64,000 nucleotides of DNA from Jaltomata sinuosa (taxonomy: Eukaryota; Streptophyta; Magnoliopsida; Solanales; Solanaceae), in contig QJPP01003554.1 of NCBI GenBank assembly GCA_003996215.1, forward strand, positions 62,001 to 126,000, given 5' to 3'. Within the stretch, counting starts at the first letter, position 1; each line of letters begins with the position of its first letter. Positions 20,101-31,898 of this stretch are shown in pieces. The notes under the pieces are model-generated. The model saw only the letters and a program-made list of their open reading frames with translations. It was not told where the DNA came from and did no database searches. The position numbers were made by a program, and so were the translations under genes.

Positions 20101-22555
20101 TCAATGGACCACATACTAAATCTCAATCTCGAAACATCGTTTGGAGTGGGTCAAAATCCAATCTAGTAACCCAAAGCTCTAATATGCATGCCCAGACTAT
20201 GTCTAGGTCTAAAATAGTGTAATAAATCCCAAAAACCCCACCAAGGGTGCTCGGGCATAACTGAGTCTAATATCATCCCAATTTAATAAAAAGCCAATCT
20301 AGTACTACGGCCCTGCCGAGTCTAGTAGAATTAGTAAAACTGTGATGAAAACCATATTTTAACTCTTTTACCCCAAGAAGATCCACAAAGTCCAGTCCAA
20401 ACCATTTTGAAAGTCACTTTAATTGAAAACGGGCCCCTAGGGCCCTACAATGTTTAGAAAACCAGTAAAGAGAGGCCCGAAACCCAAACTGCAGTAAAGT
20501 ATGCGAAAAATCCCTTATGATGCATGGAAATAGCATGATGAATCATAAATAATATCCCAACCGCTCACAATCAACCTATCGGCCCTGCACTGGCTCCATC
20601 GCTCTACAGTACAGATAACTAGCATAAAATTGCGATAATAATGTCCGGGACACACGGACACCCCCAAATAACGCACCGTCTATGGTCCAGAGTCAAAACA
20701 AGGCCAGACAGGACCACAAGGGTGATAATATCAATATACGAGGAATACTACACACAACGGAGGAAAGAAATGAGGCAGACATGGAAAAGCATTCACTGTC
20801 TGTGGTGCCAAGCTAATAAACCCAACCCAAAGATGGCAAATAGTACAATTTTATCCTATATATGCGAAGTCTAGATAAGTTAGACTGTAACCTAGATGTC
20901 GTCCGTTGACAAACTGATGGAATGACGTTGTCCGAGCCCGAACCACTCTGACAAGCCTCGAACAGAAGTCACACTATCAAGAACATAAACTATAAGTTAA
21001 AACGAGACTAATGATACCCATATTGCTATAATTATAGCCGAGTCAAATTTTGGATAACCTGTGGGACAGTGGGCCCCACAACCCGCAACCTGAACTGAAT
21101 GAGTACGAGATGATCACAATGATCATAAGAGTGCATGCCCCAAAAATTTAAGATATTGGGCATGAAATTCGTGGTAAAATTGCCCGCTCAAGTCTCGGAT
21201 AAAAGATGGAATTTTAAGAAATAACACCGGAAAATTCGCAGGAATTACTTACCACAACGAGAGAAAAGCGTCAAGGAGGTGATTTCCGCGAACTCACGAA
21301 CATGCAATCACAAGAGGGCAGATTCTTCAAGGAAAACCAAGTTTCAAGAATAAAAAACAATGGAGGAGTTTCAAAGTTGAAGGACAGAAATTAAAAATGA
21401 ACTTACTGGACAAACGACGGGAAAATGACCACCAAGCAAGGGTGATCTTCCTCCAAGAATTTGGCAAACAAAGGTGAAGAAAATATTGAGTGTTGGACTA
21501 TTGGCTATGGAGGAACGAAGTTAGAAATTAAATGAATAAATGGAGGAGAGAAGACAATAAAAGGGCTGCCAGATGTGCCTACGCAAACGCATCAGGCTGC
21601 TGCTTACGCAGGCACGCGAACGCATCAGGCCGCTGCCTACGCAGGCACGCGGACGCGGGCAGGCAGCATGCACGCGAAGTCCAAGCGCTGGACAGGCCAG
21701 GTGCCTGCCTTGCGTGCACGCAACCAGGCCACCGCGCACGCGGGCCTACATACGCGGCCAAGGCAGCGCCTAGGCGCAAGCTTGGAACATGGGCGGCATA
21801 GCTTGCCCTATGGGTTGAAGGACAGGCCGCACGTAGGCGAAGGCCAAGTTGTGGCCATGACAGTAATAACTTGCAAACAACGAAGCCAAAATAGAATTTT
21901 CTCCGACGAGCCCTCAGGAACAGATCTGGGGTCTCGCGAATGCAAACGAGCTGAGGTATTTAACTTAAAATGGCATGCCAGACTTGATAAAATTGATGAA
22001 AATCCCAACAGAGGTTGATAGCATAAAAAGTAGGCCCCACGCCCCAGAACCAACTTTAGGCCCAAACTTTTTAAAATGGAACCCCATGGCCTAAAATGAG
22101 TCTGGAAGCCTCGGGACCCAAACCAAGGGTCACCGTAGCCTAAAGTTGACATTCTGGAGCTAACAGCACCGGTAGAATTTTCATCCGAGGCCGTCTTCTC
22201 CGAATGTTGACCAAAATCAAACTTTCAAGTTGAACTTGGCTAGAAACACAAAAACTCATCCAAAACCAAACCAAAAGATCCCAGACCTCGAACAATGGTC
22301 CATCTATCCCAAAATCCACGCATAACGGAACTGTCTGAATTCGATTCTAAGTGCGTTTACAAAGAATGTTGACTGAAGTCAATAAATTCCTAAGTTAAAG
22401 GTCTAGAACAGGGAAATGGCCATAACGACCAAACGAATGGTCAAGGCATCGAACCACCGGTCCCAGCAAGCCATAAATGACTTGGGAATGCTACAAGAAG
22501 GCTCTAAGAGTACAAAGAAGGCTTAAACACAAAAATAACCAGAAGGGTCATTACA
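20101..22555 (-). repeat. Element A 3' LTR, inner segment
   Basis: Continues the alignment with the 5' LTR (28960-31415) and on the minus strand starts TGTAATGACCC at 22555. Adjoins the chromodomain end and a short untranslated stretch. Confidence 0.88.
21560..21790. repeat. GC-rich 33-bp minisatellite in A's LTR
   Basis: ACGCAGGCACGCG-containing units repeat with a period of 33 bp (about 21589, 21622, 21655), then degenerate CACGCG/GCGTGC words to 21790. The sister LTR (30465-30680) has one unit fewer. Very GC-rich against an AT-rich background. Open frames of 60-147 codons here on both strands are compositional. Confidence 0.8.
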
Positions 22556-22599
22556 TCATCCACTATTAAAAGGGACTTTCATCCTTGAAAGTTAATAAT

Positions 22600-22800
22600 A
22601 GGTAGGTACCTGAAGGCTCAAAAAACAACGGATACTGGGCTCGCATATCTCTCTCAATCTCCCAAGTAGCCTTCTCAACTAGACTTTTAAGACAGGAATC
22701 TCCCTAGACCTCAACCTTCTTACATCTATGGCCACAATAGCAACTGGCTCCTTAACAAAGGACAAACTCTCATCCAACTTAACTGTGTCCCACTGCAACA
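22600..22800 (-). pseudogene. Element A chromodomain remnant
   Basis: The minus strand reads a conserved approach (VRRLRSREIPVLKV), then after a stop and frameshift the tryptophan-containing part of the domain (ATWEI type, then RAQYPLFF-like residues). This is the C-terminal chromodomain of Tekay/Del integrases, which targets insertion to modified histones in heterochromatin. Broken by at least one stop. Confidence 0.7.
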
Positions 22801-22807
22801 CATGAGA

Positions 22808-23948
22808 CTAATCTGGAACATACCATCTCAACATCGAAATATGAAATATCAGATGCATAGCTGAAAACATTGGAGGCAAGGCTAACTGATAGGCAACACT
22901 ACCAACCCTCTTGAGAATCTCAAATGGTCCAATATACCTGGGGCTAAGCTTGACCCGCTGACCATATCTAATCACGCCCTTCATAGGCGACATATGGAGA
23001 AACACCAAGTCACCAACACTGAACTCCAAGGAACAAAGTCTACGATCAGTGTAGATCTTTTGCCTACTCTGAGTTGCTCAAAGTATATCTTGGATCACTC
23101 TGACTCGGTCTAAGGAACCTCGAAGTAAATCTGTACTCTGTGGCCAAGACTCTAACCCATCAAACCAACCTACCGGTGATCTGTAATGCCTACCATATAA
23201 TGCCTCAAAGGGTGCCATGCCAATGTTAGAATGGAAGCTATTATTATACGCAAACTCGGCCAAAGGAACAAACTTATCCCAAGAACCTCCAATGTCAAGA
23301 ACACAGGCCCGAAGCATGTCCTCCAGGACCTGAATAGTCCTCTCGGACTGGCCATCCGTATAAGGGTGGAATGCAGTACTAAGATGAACCTCTGTACCCA
23401 AATCTCTATGAATAGCTCTCCAGAACTTAGAGGTGCACTGAGTGCCGCAGTCTAAAATGATAGAAAATAGTCTGAGATAACCACTTTGCACCGTAAGTAG
23501 TCAGAACCATCAAGAAGTGCGCTGACTTAGTAAGTCGGTCTACAATTACATAAATAGAATTAAAACCCCTCAAAGTACGAGGCAACCCAACTATGAAACC
23601 CATAGTAATCCCTTCCCACTTCCACTCAGGAATGGGAAGTCGCTGCATCAAACCACCAGGTCTCATGTGCTCGAAGTTCACCTGCTGACAGTTTAAGCAC
23701 CAAGATACAAACTCTGCTATATAGTGCTTCATACCATTCCACTAGTAAAGTTATCTCAAGTCTCTGTATATTTTGGCTGCACTAGAATGGATAAAATATC
23801 TAAAACAATGCGCCTCATGGAGTATCAATTGAATCAAATCTCCAACCCTTGGAACACAAAGTCGACTATCAAACCTCAGAACCCCATCTGAATCTAGAGT
23901 AGCCCGGCTAGCCGCACCTCGCCCCACCTGATCACGAAGGTCACACAA
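22808..23948 (-). pseudogene. Element A integrase remnant
   Basis: The N-terminal part (23948-23751) contains the region before the zinc finger. 23732-23427 starts with the CLNCQQVNFEHMRPGG finger end and the core; the first catalytic motif reads ITMGFIVGLP, where relatives have MDFI, so the first Asp is Gly. 23491-23078 has ILDCGTQCTS (second Asp) and GQSERTIQ (Glu). 23029-22808 is the C-terminal SH3-like part ([11 protein letters not shown] type, IGPFEILKRVG). Several frame breaks; not functional. Confidence 0.87.
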
Positions 23949-23966
23949 TCTCTGATCCTCAAACTG

Positions 23967-25400
23967 TCAACTCTGAATCTGATCAACAAGAGTAGAACAA
24001 ACCTCAACACTAGAAAAAACTCTACTAGGATCCGATAAGTCGAGCCTAACCAAGCGGTTAGCCAAGGACTGGATGTCCAAGGCCAACGGTCGCTCCGAAA
24101 TTGAAAGTGAAGCTAGGCTACCCATTCTCACTGCCTTCCGACTCAAGGCATCCACTACCATGTTTGCCAGGCCCAAATGGTAAGAATAGTGAAATCATAG
24201 TCCTTTAGTAACTCAATCCATATCCTTTTCCTCGAGTTCAGCTCTCGCTGACTCGTAATGTACTGAAGACTACAGTGATGGATGAATATTTCACAATGAA
24301 CCTCATATAAGTAGTAACTCCAGATCTTGAGTGCGAAAACTACCACCGCCAACTCTAAATCATGAGTGGGGTAGTTGCACTCGTGAACCTTCAGCTTTCT
24401 CGATGCATATGCAATCACACGACCCTGCTGCATCAATACATAACCAAGACCAACCCAAGAAGCATCATAATACACAGAGAAACTCTGACCCTCAACCGAC
24501 AAAGTCAAAACTGGAGCTGAAGTCAATAAGGCCTTAAGCCTCTGGAAGCTGTCCTCGCACTGATTCGACCACTGAAATGGGATATCCTTCCTAGTAAGCT
24601 TAGTCAAGGATGTTGCTATGGAATAAAATCCCTCAATGAACCTCTGATAGTACCCTGCTAACCCAATAAAGCTACGAACCTCGGTAGGAGTAGTAGGTCT
24701 AGGCCAATCACAAACTGCTGAAATCTTACCCGGGCTTAGACACCATGTGTCCTAGGAATGCAACTAACTGAAGCCACAACTCACACTTTGAGAACTTAGC
24801 ATAAAGTCGATGATCTCTCAAAGTCTGAAGTACAGTTCTCAAGTACTTCTCATGCTCATCTCTACTCCTCGAGTATATCAGAATGTCATCAATGAAGGCT
24901 ATCACGAACCTATCTAATACGGGATAAGCACCTTGTGCATAAAATCCATGAAAGCTGCGAAAGCATTAGTCAACCAAAAGACATCACCAGGAACTCATAA
25001 TGGCCATAATGTGTCCTGAATGCTGTCCTAGGGATATCCTCTGCCCTAATCCTCAACTGGTGGTAGTCGAACCTCAAATCAATCTTTGAAAACATGGCTG
25101 AACCCTGAACCTGATCAAACAAGTCATTAATCCATGGCATCGAATACCTATTCTTCACAGTCACCTTATTCAACTGCCGATAGATAATACATATCCACAT
25201 AGACCCATATTTCTTCTTCACAAATAGAATAGGAGCACCCCAAGGTGATACACTCGGCCTAATGAACCCCTTAGCTATCATATCCTAGAGCTGCTCCTTA
25301 AGGTCCCTCAACTCAGTTGGAGCCATACGGTAAGGAGAATTGGAAATAGGCCTGGTGCCCCACTCTAACTCAATGGCGAAGTTAATATCTCTCTTAGGTG
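23967..25400 (-). pseudogene. Element A reverse transcriptase-RNase H remnant
   Basis: 25281-24970: RT fingers and palm from [20 protein letters not shown] to FLVMSFG. After stops, the catalytic [11 protein letters not shown] is readable at about 24905-24870 with both Asp present. 24607-24155: connection and RNase H ([15 protein letters not shown] with the first RNase H Asp, then [20 protein letters not shown]). 24176-23967 starts with the VVDALSRKA end of RNase H. Frames change at least three times. Chromovirus type. Confidence 0.87.
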
Positions 25401-25584
25401 GAAGGCCTAGCAGGTCGGTAGGGAACACATCTAGGAAGTCTCCAACAACAGGAGCAGACTAAGGGGAAGAAGTGTCAGCACTAGCATCTCGGACATATGC
25501 TACATAGGCTAAACACCCGTGGGAAATCAACTTCATAACTTGAAGATAAGAGATGATCCTAGATGGTGCACGACTGATGGAACC

Positions 25585-25990
25585 CTACCACACAACCGGG
25601 GATATGCCAGGCATGGCTATGGTAATGGTCTTGGCATAGCAATCCAAAACTGTACAGTGAGGGGATAACCAGTCCATACCTAGAATCACATCAAAATCTA
25701 CCATATCAAGTATCAACATATCACCCCAATGCTCCAAATCACCCATATAAATCATGCAATCCCTCACAATCTGATCCACAACTAAAGAATCTCCTACTAG
25801 GGTCAAAACAGATACAGGCACAGGTAACGGCTCACTAGTCAATCCCAAACAAGGCATAAAGTAGGCAGATACATACAAACAAGTGGATCCAGGATCAAAC
25901 AATGCAAAAGCTTGGCGACGGTATACAGAAATTGTACTTGTTATCACAACATACGAGGCCTCTTCCTTCGGTCTCCCATGGACCATATAG
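25585..25990 (-). pseudogene. Element A aspartic protease remnant
   Basis: 132 codons open from 25986. The active site reads ALFDPGSTCLYVS (DPGST, compatible with catalysis) and the distal part DFDVILGMDWL is the usual flap-to-C-terminal strand. It would have been part of a continuous gag-pol frame; isolated here by stops on both sides. Confidence 0.82.
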
Positions 25991-26089
25991 AACTGATATC
26001 GACCACCACCTAACCGACTGCCATCCCTACCACCTATCTTGCCTCGGGGGCCACCACCTCTACCCTGACTACCACCTCCTCGAGTCAGT

Positions 26090-27520
26090 AGCTGAACAGA
26101 GCAAATAGGCTGAACCAGCTGAGCGACTGGCTAAAATGTACCCCACTGGGGGAAATCTCTCGCAAAGTGACCAACAACACCACATGTATAGAAAGGCCCT
26201 GATGGTCTACCCTTTCGAGATGAACTAGAAAAACCTGTGTGGATACCATGGCCTGATGCCCTAGAAGTTGCACCTCTCGACGACTGACCCCTATTGGCCC
26301 ACTGGCTACCCTGACCCTGCTCAAACTGAGAACCACCAGAAGACTGAAGTGAAGCCTGAACTGGTCTACTAGACTGACCCTGGTGCTGTTGTGACTGATA
26401 AACTCAGCCCCACTGGCCTGAACCTCTACCATCCTGATGACAACCACTATAGCCACCCTGATGCCGACGCCTCTTATCTCTGGCCCTGGTGTCATAACAA
26501 TGAAAGTCCTCTACTATACGGGCATAGTCTGCAATATCCTGGAATGACTGACCACTAGTAACCAATATCTCTGCTGGCTTTCTAAACTCTATATGTAACC
26601 CCCAAATAAACCTACGAACTCTGTCAGACTCGGTAGGCATAATCATGGCCCCAAATAGAGCAAGTAGATGGAAATGAGTCTCATACTCCGATATAGTAAT
26701 GGAACCCTATGTAAGTCTAGTGAACTCCTCTCTCCAACACTTTCTGTCGCTCTGAGGTAAGAACTTGGCCATAAAGGCCTCATAAAACTCAGACCAAGTC
26801 AACAGACGCGACAATGATGGTCTGCAAGCAACCTAGGACCTCCACCATAACTTAGCTGGGGCCTCCAGCTGATATGTAATATATCTAACACTGTGTGTCT
26901 CCAGTAAACCCAGATGGTGCAACATCTCCTCACAGGTAGTAATAAAGTCATGTGGGTCCTGTCCAGAAGTACCAGTGAACCTCGAAGGTGCCAATCTAAA
27001 AAATCTACCCAATGCCTTCTGCTCCGACTCTGTCATAGTTGGGCGAGGAGCAAGAGGATGTGCAACTAATGGGATTGATATTACCTCAGCACAGGGAGTT
27101 GCAGTAGCAAGTTGCACTCCTGAACTCGGTGTACCCAAGACTTTCCCCTGAGCGAATATATGTGCTACCTCAAAAGGCCACTCTCCAATCATACCCAAAA
27201 GCTATAATACTAAACCCCGAATATCTGAAGACTGAGTTGGGGCTGAAGCTGGAACAGGAGCGAGTGCTGGAACTGGTACTAGAGCTGGTGGTACCAGGGC
27301 TGTGCCCTAGCCCACATGTTGCTGCTCAGGAACTAACTTTGTCTCATATTCATGCTCGGGCTATATCTCAACTCTAGCAGCTCTAGCAGGTGCCGCTACC
27401 CGAGGACGTCCTTGACCCCTACCTCTACGAGTTCCTCAGCCCCTGGCTGGTGTCAGGGGTACTGGAGTCGAAGGCTCATCCCTGCCTGATGTTGATGACC
27501 TCGTACGAACTATCTGCGGA
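26090..27520 (-). pseudogene. Element A gag remnant
   Basis: 27198-26833 holds the capsid start (ALGRFFRLAPSRFTGTSGQD, then HHLGLLETHSVRYITYQL). 26646-26404 covers the capsid end and a basic RDKRRRHQGG stretch. Near 26195-26139 a CCHC-like knuckle reads FYTCGVVGHFARDFP, where first and last Cys are Phe. The start codon is not evident; an Arg/Pro-rich N-terminus extends to about 27520. Several stops. Confidence 0.8.
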
Positions 27521-27708
27521 AGAATGAACTAGAACAAATGAGATTTCAAGAAACTTCCAAGGACTACACATGACACAGAAGCATTAAGAGAGTCATATTT
27601 CCTAAGATGTCACTATAGACACCAGAAGACTGAGTACGGATGTCACTGCCCCGATTAGCATAAATCTACTAGGCATTGGCTCCTATACCGATGACACCGA
27701 TGAACCTA

Positions 27709-27721
27709 GGCTCTGATACCA
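27709..27721 (-). other. Primer-binding site of element A (initiator tRNA-Met type)
   Basis: Minus strand TGGTATCAGAGCC, a perfect match to the usual plant iMet primer-site sequence, three bases after the end of the 5' LTR. Confidence 0.92.
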
Positions 27722-27724
27722 AGG

Positions 27725-30700
27725 TGTTACAACCCACTTTCTTAGTCATGATGGCACGTACAACCCCCCAGTAGGCAAATCAATCCCCATTGCCTTGAAT
27801 GGTTAGTAATGGGCTACTATCTAACAACAAGCGGAAGAAAATGTAATATAGCGAAAGCAAGGGTTATACGATAAAGGAAAGGAATAGCAGGAGTATATAT
27901 ATATATATATATATATAAAACTAAACCATCCCAAAATCTGGTATCATAGTATAAGAGCCGGTACTACATATATAAAGAGTATAAAAGGGATCCAAAATAA
28001 TATATACATAATGTCTCCGAGTAGTGAGATAGTAAAAATTATGAAAGATAAACTAAAGTCAAGCTCTGGTAGACAAGAGATCACCCTCTGTATGGACGTT
28101 CCAAAAGTCTCCTCGCACGAGTGTCCACGAGCTAGTGGTGATGGCCCACACTAGGATCTGCACTAGAAGATGCAAAGTGTAGTATGAGCACCAAATGCGA
28201 AGCAAATGGTACCCTGTAGGTATCATAGGCTGACTGGGCACATATAAGATAAAAGAGCAGTAATAAACAGATAAGAAGCAAATAGTCACATAAAGCAATG
28301 AAGAAGTACACGGAAGCTAGCATAGAAGGAAGATAATAGAAAACAACATACATGGCCAGCTACTAGAATATATATATGACCGGCACAGGTGAAAGTAATG
28401 AAGACACACCTGGGATCCTCACAATAACAATATATATATATATATATGAAGTTTCAGAAAGACGGGCGGTACTGATAACCTCAAGTAAAAGGGGAAGGAG
28501 GAAATAGAATGACAATAGCATGCTCGAGTATAAGAATAAGAACCAAGTCAAGATACAAGTACTACTTCCAAAATCCAAATCATAGTAAGAAATGAACCTG
28601 AGGAATACTAACTCGACTAAGCAATAATAAGCCTACCTACAGCCCCAACGGGTGCCCATAAACCTGAGAAACATAAACAAGTGAAGACAAACCCTTCGGC
28701 ATCCCATACTACCAGAGCGTACACTCAGCAAATAGAAAACAAGGGTTGAACCTCACACAGTGAATGGTATGACGCATGATGATGTCTAGGTGGAACAAGA
28801 ACTCTGTATGTACCTCCTTCGGTGCCTAGAGGACCCAACAGGTAGGTTCAATGGAAGGACACTGACCATATACCTCAACTCCACCATATACCCCTCCTAT
28901 GGCACACGCAACTTAAAGCATTTAGTTTGGATCGGCAAGGTCCATGAAGGTCATCGATCACATACAAAATCTCAATCTCGAAACTTCGTTAGGAGTGGGT
29001 TCTGATCCAATCTAGTAGCCCAAATCTCTATATGCATGCCTAGACTCTGTCCAGGTCTAAAACAGTGTAATAAGTCTCACAAACCCCACTAAGGGTGCTG
29101 AGGAATAACCGGGTTTAAAATGGTAGTAAGACAGCTCTGGTGCTCGGTCTGACCGAATCTAATATCATCCCAATTTAATAAAAAGACAATCTAGTACTAT
29201 GGCCCTACCAAGTCTAGTAGAAGTAGTAAAACTGTGATGAAAACCATATTTTAACTCTTTTACCCCAAGAAGATCCACAAAGTCAAGTACAAACCATTTT
29301 CAAAGTCACTTTAACCGAAAACAAGCCTCCAGGGCCATGCAATATTTAGAAAACAAGTAAAGGTAGGCTCGAAGCCCAAACAGTAGTAAAGTATGTGAAA
29401 AATCCCTTATTATGCATGGAAATGGTATGATCAATCACAAACAGCCCAATGGCTCACAATCAACTTACCGGCCCTGCACATGCTCCAATCGCTCTACAAC
29501 ACAGATAACCAGCCTAAAATTGTGATAACGATGTTTGGGACTCACGAACACCCCTAAATAACCCACCATCTATGGTCAAGAGTCAAAACAAGGCCACACA
29601 TGACCACAAGGGTGATAATATCAATCTACGAGGAATACTACACACAACAGAGGAAGGAAATGATGTGGATATGGAAAAGTGGTCAAGGTCTGTGGTGTCA
29701 AGCTAATAAACCCAACCCAAGGATGCCAATTAGTACAATTTTATCTTATATATGCGAAGTCTTGAAAAGTTAGACCATAACCTATATGTCATCCGATGAC
29801 AAACTGCTAGAACGAGGCTGTCCGAGCCCTAACCGCTCTGAGAAGCCCCGAACAGAACTCACACTATCAAGAACATAAACTATAAGTTAAAATGAGACTA
29901 ATGATACCCATATTGATATCACTATAGCTGGGTTGAATTTTGGGTAACCGGCAGGCCTGTGGGTCGTGCAACCCGTGGCTGAAAATGAAAGAGTACGAGA
30001 TGATCACAACGATCATAAGAGTGTATGCCTCAAATATTAAAGAAATTGGGCATGAAATCCGGGCAAAAATAGCCCGCTCAAGTCTCGGATCAAAGATGGA
30101 ATTTTAAGAAATAACACCGGAAAATTAGCAAGAATTACTTACCACAATGAGAGAAAAGCGTCAAGGAGGTGATTTCCACGAACTAACGAACATACAATCA
30201 CAAGAGGACAAATTCTTCAAGGAAAACCAAGTTTCAAGAATCAACAACAATGGAGGGAGTTTCAAGGTTGAAGGATGGAAATTTGCAACGAACTTACTGG
30301 AAAAATGATGGGAAAATGACCACAAAGCAAGGGTGATCTTCCTCCAAGAATTTGACAAGAAAAGGTGAAGAAAATATGGAGTTTTGGACTGTTGGCTATG
30401 GAGGATCGAAGTTAGAAATTAAATGAAGAAATGGAGGAGAGAAGACAATAAAAGGGCTGCCAGACGTGCCTATGCGAATGCGCCAGGACGCTGCCTATAC
30501 GGGCACGCGAACGCGGGCAGGCGCACACGAAGGCCAAGCACTAGTCAGACTAGGAGCCTGCCTTGCATGCACGCGGCCAGGCCACCGCACATGCAGGCCT
30601 GCGGATGCGGCCAAGGCAGTGCATATACGTAGGCTTGGCATATGGGCAGCATGGCTTGCCCTACGCATAGCTGGACAGGCCACGCGTAAGCGAAGGCCAA

Positions 30701-31411
30701 GTTGTGGCCATGACAGAAACAACTTGCCAACAACCAAGCCAAAATAGAATTTTCTCCGATGGGTCCTCAGGAACACATCTGGGGTCCCGTGAACGCAAAT
30801 GAGCCAAGCTATTTGACTAATAATGGCATTCCGGACTTAATGAAATCAATGAAAATTCCAAGGAAGGTCGATAGCACAAAAAGTGGGCCCCATGTCCAAG
30901 AGCTAACTTTAGGCCCAAACTTTCTAAAATGGAACCCCATGGCCTAAAACAAGTCAGGAAGCCTCGGGACTTGAACCAAGGGTCCCCCTACCCTAAAGTT
31001 GACATTCCAGAGCTAACAACACTGGCAGAATTTCCATCTAAGGTCTTCTTCTCTGAATGTTGACCAAAGTCAAAATTTCAAGTTCTACTTGGCTAGAAAC
31101 ACAAAAACTCACCCAAAACCAAACCGAAAGCTCCCGGACCCCAACCAAGGGTGAATCTAGCCCAAAATCCATGCATAAAAGCTAGATAAACTGTCAAAAT
31201 TTAATTCCAAGCGTGTTTACCAAGAATGTTAACTAAAGTCAACGAATTCCTAATTTAAAGCTCTAAAATAGGGAAACGACCATAACGACCAAATGAACGG
31301 CTAGGGCACCGAACCACCGGTCCCAGCAAGCCATAAATGACTTGGGGCTGCTAAGAAAAGGTTTTAACAGTACAAAGAAGGCGTAAACGCAAAAATAACT
31401 GGAAGGATCAT

Positions 31412-31415
<4 letters not shown>
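27725..31415 (-). repeat. Element A 5' LTR (uninterrupted)
   Basis: 3691 bp; on the minus strand TGTAATGATCC to GGTTGTAACA. Direct copy of the split LTR at 2071-3295 plus 20101-22555, with many substitutions and microsatellite length changes. Includes an additional segment near 27975-28000 (AGTATAAAAGGGATCC). Right flank is the TA run of the hAT-like element. Confidence 0.9.
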
Positions 31416-31448
<33 letters not shown>

Positions 31449-31665
31449 CATTTATAAAGGCCTTTATTTGTCAAATATTAAATTTTATTTTAAAAATTTA
31501 ATATAATCATGTAATTATACTTGTGCAACCAAACAGTACAAGTGTAATTACAATGTAATTACATTGTGGCAAGAAAATAGGTCATTGTAATTACTAGGTT
31601 GGTAATTACCACCCTAATAATTATACAAATTTCAATTACCAGGTAGCTTTCCAAATAGACCCTAA
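31416..31665. mobile_element. hAT-like non-autonomous element, right half
   Basis: Begins in a TA run (31416-31442), then AT-rich DNA and a terminal region rich in GTAATTAC words that ends with the inverted terminus TCAATTACCAGGTAGCTTTC CAAATAGACCC. Pairs with 1201-2070. Confidence 0.55.
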
Positions 31666-31669
31666 AAGT

Positions 31670-31898
31670 TTTCAACGACCAGAATGACAATTAAGGAAGG
31701 GAAATCTTGGTTGTTGAAATGGCATGTAACGACCGGTTATTTTATCATCACTAAAGATATTTTAATGATTGAATAACTTTTCGTGAAGGAACTCTTAGCG
31801 ACCGACGATTTTTGTTTGGTCGTTATTGACTAATAGCGACCGTATCTAGGCTTTTAGAGATCGAATTTTCCCTCATTATAGACCTTTTTCTTGTAGTG
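31670..31898. mobile_element. CACTA (En/Spm-type) element terminus
   Basis: The reverse complement of 31879-31898 begins CACTACAAGAAAAAGGTC, the diagnostic CACTA terminal repeat. Subterminal GCGACCG-type words occur in both orientations (31674, 31730, 31797, 31818 inverted, 31835), as expected for transposase-binding repeats. The opposite terminus is not in the window; it may lie left of position 1, which would put the whole stack inside the element. Confidence 0.65.

Larger units (their letters stand above)
2071..31415 (-). mobile_element. Element A: Tekay/Del-like Ty3/gypsy chromovirus with very long LTRs, nested host of B and C
   Basis: Read on the minus strand, the order is 5' LTR (31415-27725), iMet-type primer site (27721-27709), gag, protease, RT, RNase H, integrase, chromodomain, 3' LTR (22555-20101 then 3295-2071). 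Both LTRs start TGTAATGA and end near GACA/AACA. TATAT flanks both ends (2066-2070 and 31416-31420), a 5-bp target duplication, although inside a TA run. The 3' LTR is interrupted by element B; without it the LTR is about 3680 bp against 3691 bp for the intact one. Gag order, PR-RT-RH-IN order and a C-terminal chromodomain place it with Tekay/Del chromoviruses. All frames are broken, so it is not autonomous. Confidence 0.85.

Noticed and set aside
3291..20105. Target-site duplication for element B
   Set aside because: GTCCT (3291-3295) and TCAAT (20101-20105) do not match, and shifting the LTR end to CATCA does not help. Element limits rest on LTR alignment alone.
21575..22018. 147-codon Ala/Arg-rich frame, with similar frames on both strands
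   Set aside because: Product of the GC-rich 33-bp repeat in A's LTR. Openness in several frames at once reflects composition.
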